A DNA stretch of 64,000 nt, taken from JBMNKL01 sp050952225. GTDB lineage: Bacteria; Bacillota; Clostridia; Acetivibrionales; DTU013. A program made the translations under genes and the position numbers. Shown here one piece after another: positions 17,519 to 26,138 of this stretch. Position 1 is the stretch's first letter. The number at the start of each line of letters is the position of its first letter. The notes beneath the pieces were generated by a model. The model was not told where the DNA came from, did not search any database, and saw only the letters and a program-made list of their open reading frames with translations. The stretch is taken from assembly GCA_050952225.1 (NCBI GenBank), contig JBMNKL010000001.1, positions 1 to 64,000 on the forward strand, in the 5' to 3' direction.

Positions 17519-18547
17519 ATGCCTTCGATTGAACATGAACCGCTTGATACCGTGCTTGGACGATATAACATTAATGTCATTGATATAAGAAACGAATCTT
17601 ACAAGGAAAAAAAAGGAGTATGGCGGGTAAAAACAAGCCAGGGAAATAAAATACTGAAGAAAGTTTCTTATTCCGAAGAAACCCTTTGGTTTATAATGGA
17701 TGCCGTCAGGCATCTTTGCTCGAACGGTGTCCGCATCCCCGGCGTCAGCCTGACTTCCGAAGGTAAGGAATACGTGTATATAGGGGGCGCCTGTTATATT
17801 CTCTCCGACGCGATAGAAGGCAGGAACCCGAGGTATTCGTCACCCCGGGAACTGGATATGATCGCAGGCGGCTTGGCAAATTTTCATAAAGCATCAAAAG
17901 GATTCATACCGTCGCAGGAATCAAAACCGAAATACCATCTCGGACTATGGATAGAAGACTACACGGCGCGGGTGGAAGAAATAAAAGCATTAAGCGAAAA
18001 ATACTCCCTTGCACATGCAGATGATACAATAAATTCCATCATTCTGAAAGAAATGCCCCATTTTTACGAGCGTGCATCCAGGGCAATCGAACTGCTGAAG
18101 GGAAAAGAATATGAGGACTGGGTAAACGAGGCCAGGCAGACAGGATGCTTGTGTCACCAGGACTTTGCGGCGGGCAATCTCATCCTTTCACCATCGGGCG
18201 ATTTATACGTGCTTGACACGGATTCCATCACCATGGACATAGCGGCAAGGGATATCAGGAAATTATTAAACAAAGTAATGAAGAAGGCAGGCAAATGGGA
18301 TGCGGCACTGGTCTCAAGGATTCTGGAGCGCTACCAGGCAGTCAATCCGCTGACTCCCCGGCAATGGGAAGTAGTAAGGCTGGATCTGCTGTTTCCGCAC
18401 CTTTTTGTCGGCGCTGTCAATAAATATTACTACAAGCGCGACAAGGAATGGAACAATGAAAAATACAAGCAGAGGATAGTAGAAATGGCCGCTCTTGAAA
18501 AAACAGCGGAGCCGGTATTGGAAAATTTCAAATCCATAATTCCGTGA
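17519..18547 (+). CDS. CotS-family spore coat protein (kinase-like fold)
   Basis: A 342-residue protein of the CotS/YutH group, which has an aminoglycoside-phosphotransferase-like fold and is found on spore coats. The catalytic-loop equivalent is CHQDFAAGNLIL and the metal-binding loop VLDTDSITMDIAARDI. ATG 17519 follows GAAAGAGG; an upstream in-frame GTG at 17510 overlaps that site and is unlikely. First gene of the coat/glycan operon. Kinase activity has not been shown for this group in general. Confidence 0.88.
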   Translation: MPSIEHEPLDTVLGRYNINVIDIRNESYKEKKGVWRVKTSQGNKILKKVSYSEETLWFIMDAVRHLCSNGVRIPGVSLTSEGKEYVYIGGACYILSDAIEGRNPRYSSPRELDMIAGGLANFHKASKGFIPSQESKPKYHLGLWIEDYTARVEEIKALSEKYSLAHADDTINSIILKEMPHFYERASRAIELLKGKEYEDWVNEARQTGCLCHQDFAAGNLILSPSGDLYVLDTDSITMDIAARDIRKLLNKVMKKAGKWDAALVSRILERYQAVNPLTPRQWEVVRLDLLFPHLFVGAVNKYYYKRDKEWNNEKYKQRIVEMAALEKTAEPVLENFKSIIP

Positions 18548-18592
18548 GATAAATTCCGTGAGATGAATTCCGTGAGATAAATTCCGTGGATA
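18538..18592 (+). repeat. 14-bp tandem repeat overlapping the cotS stop codon
   Basis: The unit AATTCCGTGAGATA occurs about 3.8 times (18538, 18552, 18566, 18580). The first copy contains the final codons and TGA of the CotS gene, so the stop-codon region has been duplicated in tandem. Replication slippage is the simplest origin. Confidence 0.85.
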
Positions 18593-18694
18593 AACGCCGT
18601 TTAACAGCAACCCAGGATCAACACAAAACTTAACACTACAAGCTTTATGGAGTGAACCACTCTAAAATAAATGTCTTGGAAAGGATTGAATTTT

Positions 18695-19738
18695 TTGAGT
18701 ACCGGCATCGATAATACCAATAATGCAAAAATTGATACGCAGGCTCTTGCCGTTGAAGTTTTAAAGGAATACGGGATTATCCCGGAAAACCTGGCCCTTA
18801 TACAGGGCGGGTCCATTAAGACGGTATGGAAGCTTGCCGCAAAGAAAAACCGCTATTGCCTGAAACGTCTCAAGCAGACATACGACAAGGCATTGTTTTC
18901 GGTTAATGCCCAAATTCATATAAAAAATTCCGGCGGCAAGGTCCCCGGAGTTATCCTCAACATCCACGGCCGGCCGATTACTGAATACAACGGGCAATTA
19001 TTCGTGCTCTACGAGTGGATAGACGGTAATGACCTGAATTTCAGCAATCCTGCCGATTTAAAGCTCGCCGTCCAGGGATTGGCCGATTTCCATGTATCTA
19101 CAAGAGATTATGTCCCCGATCTGCAATCAAGGATATCGACAAAACTGGGAAGATGGCCTGAGCAGTATGCATCAATGAGAGACCGGATGGCCGGCTGGAA
19201 AGAGATTTCACTTAAGAAAAGCGCACTGTCCTGCCATGCATCCTACCTGACATATATTGAGCCGGTGGTTTCAATGGCCAATCATGCCATCGACCTCCTG
19301 GCCCGCTCGCAATACATGGCGTTGACCGGCGAAGGTTCCCGTTCCATCGTATTGTGTCACCAGGACTATGGAAAGGGAAATGCCTTGCATGCCAATGATG
19401 GCATATATGTGCTGGACCTGGACGGAGTAACCTTTGACCTGCCGGCGAGGGATTTAAGGAAAATAATCGGGAAAAATGCTGAAAACACCGGTAAATGGTC
19501 GCCTGAAACCATATTGAGAATTCTCGGCTGGTACACCGAAAAAAATCCTCTCAACAAGGATGAAATAGAAGTATTGTTCATAGACATGATATTTCCACAC
19601 TGGTTTTTCGGCCTGGTAAAAAATTTGTTCCAGAAAGGAAAGCCGCTCAAGCCTTCAGAAATTGAACGCATCGGCAGGCTGGAAATATCGAAAGAAAAGG
19701 TCCTGGAAAAATTGCTCGAAAGGAGTGAACAGCTTTGA
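18695..19738 (+). CDS. CotS-family spore coat protein, second copy
   Basis: A CotS homologue of 347 residues: GGSIKTVWKL glycine-rich strand with lysine-bearing YCLKRLKQT, catalytic-loop equivalent LCHQDYGKGNALHA, metal loop VLDLDGVTFDLPARDL. Only moderately similar to the previous gene, so an old duplication. TTG 18695 has AAAGGA nine bases upstream; an ATG at 18671 is in frame but lacks a ribosome site. Its stop overlaps the glycosyltransferase start by four bases. Confidence 0.87.
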   Translation: MSTGIDNTNNAKIDTQALAVEVLKEYGIIPENLALIQGGSIKTVWKLAAKKNRYCLKRLKQTYDKALFSVNAQIHIKNSGGKVPGVILNIHGRPITEYNGQLFVLYEWIDGNDLNFSNPADLKLAVQGLADFHVSTRDYVPDLQSRISTKLGRWPEQYASMRDRMAGWKEISLKKSALSCHASYLTYIEPVVSMANHAIDLLARSQYMALTGEGSRSIVLCHQDYGKGNALHANDGIYVLDLDGVTFDLPARDLRKIIGKNAENTGKWSPETILRILGWYTEKNPLNKDEIEVLFIDMIFPHWFFGLVKNLFQKGKPLKPSEIERIGRLEISKEKVLEKLLERSEQL

Positions 19739-20865
19739 AAGTTGCCTTTATTTGCACCGAAAAACTGCCTGTGCCCCCGGTTGCCGGCGGCGCAATTCAA
19801 TTATATATCGACGGCATCGTTCCTTACCTGGCGAAGCTTCATGATATTACTGTCTACAGTATAAAATACCCCGGACTTGCAGACGAAGAAACCAGGGACA
19901 ACGTGAAATATATAAGGGTAGCCGGCAAAACCGGCGCGGCTTACCTTGAAAACCTGAAGTCCGTGCTTGATTGCTCGTATGACCTGGTACACGTTTTCAA
20001 CCGTCCGCTTTTTTTACACGGGCTTTCCGAGAGCTTTCCGGAGCTTAAATTCAGCTTGAGCCTGCATAATGAGATGTTTCATCGTGAAAAGATTTCCGAT
20101 GAAACCGCGTTGAAATGCATAGAAAAGGCGGAGTTTATCAATACGGTCAGCCGTTATATCGCAAATACGGTAATACAAAGGTTCCCATCCGCGGAAGAAA
20201 AAATGAGGGTTGTGTACTCGGGAGCAGATCCGGATAAATACCACCCTTGCTGGACGGATGAAGGTTCCGGGATAAAAAGGGAAATGAAAACCAGGTACGG
20301 CGTAGAAAATTGCAATGTTGTCCTTAACGTTGGAAGGCTCAGCGTCAAAAAAGGGGTTCATATCCTTGTAAAAGCAATGGAGAAAGTAATGGCCGGACAT
20401 CCGGATACCGCGCTGGTTATCGTGGGAAGCAAGTGGTACGGGAGCAATGAGACGGACGAATACACCGCTTATGTCAAATCGCTCTCGAAAAAGCTCCCCG
20501 GACCTGTTATTTTCACCGGTTTTGTCCCTCCGCATGAGATACCCGGTTATTACTGCATGGGAGATATCTTTGTCTGCGCGTCGCAATGGAATGAGCCGCT
20601 GGCAAGAGTCCATTATGAGGCTATGGCTTCCGGGCTTCCGATAATAACAACAAACAGGGGCGGCAATGCCGAGGTCGTAAGCGGTTTTGGCAACGGCGTG
20701 GTTATCGATGAGTACAATAACCCGGATGCTATGGCAGAAGAAATCTCGCAGCTCCTGGACGACCCGGCAAAAGGCATGGAAATGGGCATGAAGGGCAGAA
20801 AACTTGCGGAGGAAGAGTTTAACTGGGAAAAAGTCGCATCAAGAATTTTGGGGGTTGCGAAATGA
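19735..20865 (+). CDS. Glycosyltransferase family 4 (CotSA-like)
   Basis: A 376-residue GT-B glycosyltransferase resembling CotSA, the partner of CotS on Bacillus spores. N-terminal acceptor domain with PPVAGGAIQLYIDGIVPYL; C-terminal nucleotide-sugar domain with VLNVGRLSVKKGVHILVKAM and the E-x7-E motif in WNEPLARVHYEAMASGLPII. The TTG start overlaps the preceding stop and has GGAGTG upstream. It presumably transfers a sugar in making a coat-associated glycan. Confidence 0.9.
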   Translation: MKVAFICTEKLPVPPVAGGAIQLYIDGIVPYLAKLHDITVYSIKYPGLADEETRDNVKYIRVAGKTGAAYLENLKSVLDCSYDLVHVFNRPLFLHGLSESFPELKFSLSLHNEMFHREKISDETALKCIEKAEFINTVSRYIANTVIQRFPSAEEKMRVVYSGADPDKYHPCWTDEGSGIKREMKTRYGVENCNVVLNVGRLSVKKGVHILVKAMEKVMAGHPDTALVIVGSKWYGSNETDEYTAYVKSLSKKLPGPVIFTGFVPPHEIPGYYCMGDIFVCASQWNEPLARVHYEAMASGLPIITTNRGGNAEVVSGFGNGVVIDEYNNPDAMAEEISQLLDDPAKGMEMGMKGRKLAEEEFNWEKVASRILGVAK

Positions 20866-22193
20866 ATATATCAATAATAGGCAGCGGATATGTCGGGCTG
20901 GTCACCGGCGCTTGCCTTGCATCGGAAGGCATGAACGTACTGTGCTGCGATAATGATTATAAAAAAATTGAAAACCTTAAAAAAGGAGTTTACCCGATTT
21001 ATGAGCCCTACCTTGACAGTCTCCTGGATAATTGCGCCATAAAGCTGAAAAGGGTCCGTTTCACAACTGATATTAAGCATGCGGCAAATTTCGCCGACGT
21101 AATTTTCATTACCGTCAACACGCCGGTGCTGGACAACGGCATATGCGATACCAGCCGTGTGCTCGAAGTGGCCAGGGCACTGGCAAGCCACATGGACGGC
21201 TATAAAATTATCGTGACAAAAAGCACCGTGCCGGTCGGCACCGGCCGTGAAATCAGGAATGAGATAAGGAAAATACTAAACGAAAGGGAAAAAGATTCAG
21301 GTTGCAGCATCAATTTCGATGTAGTGTCAAACCCGGAATTCTTAAGGGAAGGGTCCGCGATTGAAGATTTTTTCAATCCCGACAGAATAGTCATCGGCGC
21401 CGAAAGCGAGCATGCGGCAAATACTCTGAAAGAAATCTACCGTGAACAGGCAGACGCAAATATACCCATCCTGGTAACTGACATCGAAACGGCAGAGATG
21501 ATCAAGTACGCTTCCAACGCATTTCTCGCTACAAAGGTCAGTTTCATAAACGAGATTGCAAATATATGCGAGAAATTCAACGTGAATGTTGACAAGGTCG
21601 CAAAAGGAATCGGGCTGGACAGGAGAATCGGCCGCTGGTTTCTCAACCCCGGCCCGGGCTTTGGGGGAAGCTGTTTCCCGAAAGATGTCAAGGCGCTGGC
21701 CGGGCTTGGCAGGAGCTTAGGGTATGAGCCCCTGCTTCTTGAAAGCGTACTCGAGGTCAACAATCGGCAAAAAAACAGGATGGTGGAAAAAATCAAAAAT
21801 GCGCTGGGGGGATTGGAAGGGCACAGGATATCCGTATTGGGTCTTTCTTTCAAGCCTGAAACCGATGATATCCGCGAATCCCCCTCCCTGACAATCCTCT
21901 CGGCGCTGCTGGAAAGCAAGGCCAGGATTTCGGTTTATGATCCCAGGGCCATGGAAAATGTAAAAAAGACATGCCCGCAGATGGATTTGGATTATTGCAG
22001 TGACCCGTACTCGGCCTGTGCCGGAAGCGACTGTATAGTCCTGGCCACGGAATGGAAGGAATTGGTTAATCTTGATTTTGAAAGGCTGAAGCCCATGGTC
22101 AACAACAGGGTTTTTATTGATTTGCGAAACGCCTATAACCCGGACCTTGTAAAAAGCCATGGCTTCTATTACGAGGGAGTCGGCATTAAATGA
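20862..22193 (+). CDS. UDP-glucose 6-dehydrogenase
   Basis: A 443-residue UDP-glucose/GDP-mannose dehydrogenase. N-terminal Rossmann GSGYVGLVTGACLASEG, middle domain with VSNPEFLREGSAIEDFF, catalytic cysteine in GPGFGGSCFPKDVKAL, and C-terminal UDP-binding domain with VLGLSFKPETDDIRESPS. It oxidises UDP-glucose to UDP-glucuronate. ATGA overlap with the glycosyltransferase; the epimerase overlaps its own end in the same way. Confidence 0.95.
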   Translation: MNISIIGSGYVGLVTGACLASEGMNVLCCDNDYKKIENLKKGVYPIYEPYLDSLLDNCAIKLKRVRFTTDIKHAANFADVIFITVNTPVLDNGICDTSRVLEVARALASHMDGYKIIVTKSTVPVGTGREIRNEIRKILNEREKDSGCSINFDVVSNPEFLREGSAIEDFFNPDRIVIGAESEHAANTLKEIYREQADANIPILVTDIETAEMIKYASNAFLATKVSFINEIANICEKFNVNVDKVAKGIGLDRRIGRWFLNPGPGFGGSCFPKDVKALAGLGRSLGYEPLLLESVLEVNNRQKNRMVEKIKNALGGLEGHRISVLGLSFKPETDDIRESPSLTILSALLESKARISVYDPRAMENVKKTCPQMDLDYCSDPYSACAGSDCIVLATEWKELVNLDFERLKPMVNNRVFIDLRNAYNPDLVKSHGFYYEGVGIK

Positions 22194-23152
22194 ACACGGA
22201 TTCCATCCTGGTAACAGGCGGAGCAGGTTTTATAGGCTCGCACACATGTGACAGGCTGCTTGAAACCGGCCGCAGCGTGGTATGCCTGGACAACTTCAAT
22301 GACAGCTATTGTCCCCGGGCCAAAAGGAACAACATCAAAGACGCGTTAACAAATCCCCGGTTCAAGCTTGTTGAAGGCGATATACTCGACGTCTCCCTAA
22401 TCGGCAATATATTATCGCACACCGGCGCAGACACAGTCATACACCTGGCAGCACTCGCCGGTGTGCGCAATTCCATACAGGCGCCGCTGGATTACGTCGA
22501 CACCGATATCAAGGGCACCGCGGCAATGCTGGAAGCATGTAAGACATTTGGAATAAGAAAGTTTATATTTGCTTCCTCATCGTCCGTTTACGGCTTGTCA
22601 CAGATTCCGTTCCGGGAGGAAGACGCATCCGGCTTCCAATGCTCGCCTTATGCCGTGGCCAAGTACTCCGGGGAGCTTTTCTGCCGGATGTACACTCATC
22701 TTTACGGGATAAGCACGGTCTGCCTCAGGTTTTTTACCGTATACGGGCCCAGGCAGCGCCCCGATATGGCCATACACAAATTTGCAAAAGCTATCCTGGA
22801 AGGAAGCGAAATATGCATTTTTGGAGACGGAAGCAGTTCGAGGGACTATACCTATATTGACGACATCGTGGACGGCATAATTTCCTCCATATCGCTGAAT
22901 TGCGGCTTTGAAGCCATAAACCTGGGCAATTCCTGCCAGGTCAATATCATGGACCTCGTAAAAATAATGGAAAATGTCCTGGGCAAACCTGCAAAGATAC
23001 GCTTTGCGGAAAAACAGCCCGGCGATGTGCCGTCAACCTGCGCAAGTATCGGCAAGGCGGCAAAACTGCTCGGATACAGGCCGAAAGTGAGTCTGGAGGA
23101 AGGGCTGCGGAGGTTTGCGGAATGGTTCAAAGCTGCCCATGCAAGCAGCTGA
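22190..23152 (+). CDS. NAD-dependent UDP-sugar epimerase (UDP-glucuronate 4-epimerase-like)
   Basis: A 320-residue extended short-chain dehydrogenase. GGAGFIGSH binds NAD, and the catalytic Tyr-Lys pair lies in SPYAVAKYSGE; FTVYGPRQRPDMA is typical of UDP-glucuronate epimerases. Immediately downstream of the UDP-glucose dehydrogenase it would convert UDP-glucuronate to UDP-galacturonate; this specificity is inferred from context and the motif, not proven. Last gene of the coat/glycan operon. Confidence 0.88.
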   Translation: MNTDSILVTGGAGFIGSHTCDRLLETGRSVVCLDNFNDSYCPRAKRNNIKDALTNPRFKLVEGDILDVSLIGNILSHTGADTVIHLAALAGVRNSIQAPLDYVDTDIKGTAAMLEACKTFGIRKFIFASSSSVYGLSQIPFREEDASGFQCSPYAVAKYSGELFCRMYTHLYGISTVCLRFFTVYGPRQRPDMAIHKFAKAILEGSEICIFGDGSSSRDYTYIDDIVDGIISSISLNCGFEAINLGNSCQVNIMDLVKIMENVLGKPAKIRFAEKQPGDVPSTCASIGKAAKLLGYRPKVSLEEGLRRFAEWFKAAHASS

Positions 23153-23180
23153 AATGCTGTCTTTTGCGAAAAAAATATAA

Positions 23181-23217
23181 GAGTATAAGCAGGCAACGCT
23201 GCCTTCCGCCTATACTC
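23181..23217 (+). terminator. Intrinsic terminator of the spore coat/glycan operon
   Basis: GAGTATA (23181-23187) pairs with TATACTC (23211-23217), with an inner GGCA/TGCC stem, followed by CTTTTTC. It lies 28 bases after the epimerase stop. Confidence 0.75.
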
Positions 23218-23300
23218 CTTTTTCATGTTTTATCCTCGTGTGATTTTTGCATCTTTTCCTGTCTTAATGTATCCTTGCTGCCTTAAGCACCCTTGTTTAG

Positions 23301-23495
23301 CTACCTCTTCTTTCCGGCCAGCAATTTTTCGATAATTGATTTGAAATCATCCCATTCTCCCGCCTGGAACGACCGGTCGAGGTTATCTTCGTGGTGTATA
23401 TAACCTGGCGCATAACTTCTCCGGATTCTCTTAACACATCTTACGGCCATGCTTTCATCCCACTTGATAACGTTCATTTTCATATATATGCACAT
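23301..23495 (-). CDS. Small hypothetical protein
   Basis: A 64-residue (or 60 if the second ATG is used) basic cytoplasmic protein with no family I recognise. The sequence is plausible as protein: a central YAPGYIHHEDNLDRSFQAGE and an amphipathic C terminus WDDFKSIIEKLLAGKKR. An AGGA motif lies shortly upstream. It is alone between the end of the coat operon and cysS, on the cysS strand. Confidence 0.45.
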   Translation of the reverse strand: MCIYMKMNVIKWDESMAVRCVKRIRRSYAPGYIHHEDNLDRSFQAGEWDDFKSIIEKLLAGKKR

Positions 23496-23550
23496 CCTAA
23501 CATAATAAAATTCATTTACATAATCAGTATATTAAGATGTGCCTAAAAAG

Positions 23551-24948
23551 TTACTTTCGAATTACTTTTACTCCTTCCGGGGTATCCATAAGGTGAATAC
23601 CCATGCTTTTCAGCCGGTCCCTGATTTCGTCGGCCAGCTTCCAGTTTTTCTCTTTCCTGGCCTGCTGCCGCTGTTCTATAAGCGCTTTTATTTCAGCATC
23701 AAGCTCCGGTTCATCGGAAGAAGGTTTTTCGCCGGCCTTGGCAAAATCCAGCCCGAGGACTTCATCCATCTTCAGCAGCAAATCGTAAAAATCCCGTGAT
23801 TTAGTCTCGTGCCTTGCTATATTCCATACCACGCTCATGGCCTTGGGTATGTTAAGGTCGTCATTTACGGCCTCCCTGAAATCCCTTTCAAATGTTTCAA
23901 TCAAAGCCGGGTCCGCCTTTACCCCTTCCCGGGCGTTTTTATGCGCGGCTGCTGCTTCCAGAAGTCTTTCATGCGCAACCTGGGCCGCTTTTATGCCTTC
24001 CCACGTAAAATTAAGCTTGCTCCTGTAGTTGGCGTTAAGGCACATGTACCTGAACGCAAGCGGGTTAAAGCCCTTCTCCTTCAAATCGGCAATAGTATAA
24101 GTGTTCCCAAGGCTTTTTGACATTTTACCATTATCCACCAGCAGAAATTCCCCGTGAAGCCAGAAGCGTACGGCAGGTCTGCCCAGGAGCGCCTCGGTTT
24201 GCGCTATTTCATTCTCGTGATGTACGGGTATGTGATCCACGCCGCCGGTGTGAATGTCAAATTCATCCCCGAGGTACTTCATGCCCATGGCGGAGCATTC
24301 TATGTGCCAGCCCGGGTATCCCATTCCCCAGGGGCTCGGCCACTGCATAATATGCTCTTTCGGCGCTTTTTTCCACAGCGCGAAGTCGGCAGGATGCCTC
24401 TTCTCTTCATTGACGGCTACCCTCGCCCCTGCTATCTGTCCCTCCAGGTCGAGGCCTGACAATTTCCCGTATCCTTTGAATTTTTTAACATCAAAATAGA
24501 TGCCGTCACTCGTTTCGTAGCCATATCCCTTTTCCACCAGCGCTTTTACAAATTCAATCATTTCGTTTATATGCTCCGTGGCCTTTGGGATGTACTCGGG
24601 CTTTTCGATATTAAGCTCAGCGATGTCGTTCATAAAAATCCCGGTATAATACTTCGCGATTTCCCAAGGCGATTTTTGCTCCTCCTTGGCAGTCTTTACC
24701 ATCTTGTCCTCGCCCTCGTCCGCGTCGGACACCAGGTGACCTACGTCCGTAATGTTCATTACATGTTTGAGCTTATAGCCGTTGTACTTAAGCACTCTTC
24801 TGAGTATATCCATAAATATATACGATCTCATATTACCGATATGCGCATACTGGTAAACGGTCGGTCCGCATGAATATATGCTTGCGACGCCTTCCTTTAC
24901 CGGTACGAATTCTTCTTTCCGTCTCGTAAGGGTGTTGTACAGCTTCAT
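23551..24948 (-). CDS. cysS: Cysteine-tRNA ligase
   Basis: A class I aminoacyl-tRNA synthetase of 465 residues. YNTLTRRKEEF start, HIGH-equivalent AHIGNMRS, zinc ligands in SCGPTV, HIECSAMG and DHIPVHHENE, and KMSKS as GKMSKSLGN. The C-terminal domain ends in the expected KLADEIRDRLKSMGIHLMDT. ATG 24948 has GGAGG seven bases upstream and overlaps the cysE stop by four bases; the frame extends 11 codons further but without a site. Coexpressed with cysE under a cysteine T-box. Confidence 0.96.
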   Translation of the reverse strand: MKLYNTLTRRKEEFVPVKEGVASIYSCGPTVYQYAHIGNMRSYIFMDILRRVLKYNGYKLKHVMNITDVGHLVSDADEGEDKMVKTAKEEQKSPWEIAKYYTGIFMNDIAELNIEKPEYIPKATEHINEMIEFVKALVEKGYGYETSDGIYFDVKKFKGYGKLSGLDLEGQIAGARVAVNEEKRHPADFALWKKAPKEHIMQWPSPWGMGYPGWHIECSAMGMKYLGDEFDIHTGGVDHIPVHHENEIAQTEALLGRPAVRFWLHGEFLLVDNGKMSKSLGNTYTIADLKEKGFNPLAFRYMCLNANYRSKLNFTWEGIKAAQVAHERLLEAAAAHKNAREGVKADPALIETFERDFREAVNDDLNIPKAMSVVWNIARHETKSRDFYDLLLKMDEVLGLDFAKAGEKPSSDEPELDAEIKALIEQRQQARKEKNWKLADEIRDRLKSMGIHLMDTPEGVKVIRK

Positions 24949-25640
24949 TTTGCTTCCTCCGTTATTTTCTTCTTTTTGCATTTTTCTTCTTCATCATAGG
25001 GCAGCTGTTCTCCGCGCATTGCCGCTTCCAGGCGTTCTATGCGCACCTGGAGCTTGCACAATTCCAGCGAAACAGGGTCCGGCATGCGCACCTGGTCCAG
25101 TTCGAAAGCCGGCGCGATCTTTCTGCCGCCGCGTTTTACAACACGCGCCTTAGGCCCGGTAACGGTCGTGTCCGGCTCAACGTTATCCACTACAACCGAG
25201 CCTGCGCCAATCATCGCATTGTCGCCTACGACAATAGGGCCCAGCAGCTTTGCACCCGCGCCGATAAGGACATTGTTTCCCAGGGTGGGATGCCTTTTCC
25301 CCTTGTCCTTGCCGGTACCTCCCAGCGTAACGCCGTGATATATGGTGCAATTGTCGCCTATTACAGCGGTCTCTCCGATTACAATGCCCATGCCGTGATC
25401 TATAAATAAACCGCGGCCTATTACCGCGCCCGGGTGTATCTCGATACCGGTCACGAAACGTGAAAACTGCGATACCAGCCTTGCCAGGAAAAACAGTTTC
25501 CTCTTGTGCATCCAATGGGCTATACGGTGGTAAATAAGGGCATGAAAACCTGAATACAGCAAAAATACCTCCAGCGTGCTTTTCGCCGCAGGGTCCCTTT
25601 TCGCTATTGATCTTGCATCGCTTAGCAAATCTTTAAACAT
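24945..25640 (-). CDS. cysE: Serine O-acetyltransferase
   Basis: A 231-residue left-handed beta-helix acetyltransferase, first committed step of cysteine synthesis (serine plus acetyl-CoA to O-acetylserine). Hallmarks: FHALIYHRIAHWM, GIEIHPGAVIGRGLFIDHG, and the hexapeptide repeats through TIYHGVTLGGTGKDKGKRHP. The tail beyond GPKARVV is long and lysine/glutamate-rich. ATG 25640 follows GGAGGAG; upstream codons belong to the T-box leader. Confidence 0.95.
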   Translation of the reverse strand: MFKDLLSDARSIAKRDPAAKSTLEVFLLYSGFHALIYHRIAHWMHKRKLFFLARLVSQFSRFVTGIEIHPGAVIGRGLFIDHGMGIVIGETAVIGDNCTIYHGVTLGGTGKDKGKRHPTLGNNVLIGAGAKLLGPIVVGDNAMIGAGSVVVDNVEPDTTVTGPKARVVKRGGRKIAPAFELDQVRMPDPVSLELCKLQVRIERLEAAMRGEQLPYDEEEKCKKKKITEEAK

Positions 25641-25939
25641 AGGATAATTTTCTCCTCCAATACAAAAAATACTCCGTCTCTTTTGCAGAGGCGAAGTATC
25701 CCGCGGTTCCACTCTGATTCGGCAACACGAAGTGCGCTGCCAATCTCGTACGCATAACGGTGCAGTCTCCGTGGAGCCCTACTTGTTTCAGGCTCCCGGC
25801 TCACACGGGGCACTTCATCCGCCAATTCACCGATTCCGCTTTCAGCCGGTGACGGAATCTCTCTTGGGCTATTGATGCGGGTTACTCTCCCGGGTCATCG
25901 CCTTTATGCATGATCTCAATATCGTTATCTTATTTTGAT
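25641..25939 (-). ncRNA. T-box leader (cysteine) of the cysE-cysS operon
   Basis: The minus-strand leader holds the T-box core AGAGTGGAACCGCG (25702-25715), which forms the antiterminator bulge, followed by a terminator hairpin (arms 25669-25680 and 25688-25699) with a six-T tail. Upstream are a stem I region containing AGAGAG and GAATTGG elements and a TGC triplet at 25810-25812 as the candidate cysteine specifier codon. Uncharged tRNA-Cys would stabilise antitermination and raise cysE-cysS expression. The T-box assignment is firm; the specifier position is an inference from stem I layout and the genes controlled. Confidence 0.9.
25669..25699 (-). terminator. T-box regulatory terminator
   Basis: On the minus strand ATACTTCGCCTC pairs with GAGACGGAGTAT (11 of 12 pairs) around TGCAAAA, followed by TTTTTT at 25664-25669. 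It is the expression platform of the cysE-cysS T-box. Confidence 0.88.
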
Positions 25940-25945
25940 TTTTTT

Positions 25946-25974
25946 ATTCTATCAGATATTTGCTATAAAGTAAA
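25946..25974 (-). promoter_or_regulatory. Promoter of the cysE-cysS T-box transcript
   Basis: Minus strand -35 TTTACT (25969-25974), 17-bp spacer, -10 TAGAAT (25946-25951), predicting a start near 25939. The spacer and -35 region form one copy of the 25-bp repeat that recurs at 27464-27488. Confidence 0.65.
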
Positions 25975-25976
25975 CA
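25952..25976 (+). repeat. 25-bp perfect direct repeat, copy 1
   Basis: Identical over 25 bases to 27464-27488 (core CAGATATTTGCTATAAAGTA). The two copies bracket the alcohol dehydrogenase gene. This copy forms the -35 and spacer of the cysE-cysS promoter. Confidence 0.95.
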
Positions 25977-25994
25977 GCACATCAAAGCAGAACC

Positions 25995-26030
25995 TCAAGC
26001 CTGACCCCCGTTAACGGGAATCAGGCTTGA
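25995..26030. terminator. Strong hairpin downstream of the alcohol dehydrogenase gene
   Basis: TCAAGCCTGA (25995-26004) pairs with TCAGGCTTGA (26021-26030), with an inner CCCGTTAACGGG palindrome. It lies between the adh stop and the T-box promoter and probably ends the adh transcript, though a T run is lacking. Confidence 0.6.
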
Positions 26031-26138
26031 ATAATTCAGTCTGTCTGCCATGCGCCATAACCTAAGCAGGGTATCTTATTCCCTTCCTGATAAAACAAAA
26101 CATCTGCCGGTCAGTTCATTCCATTATCTCCTTGTAAA

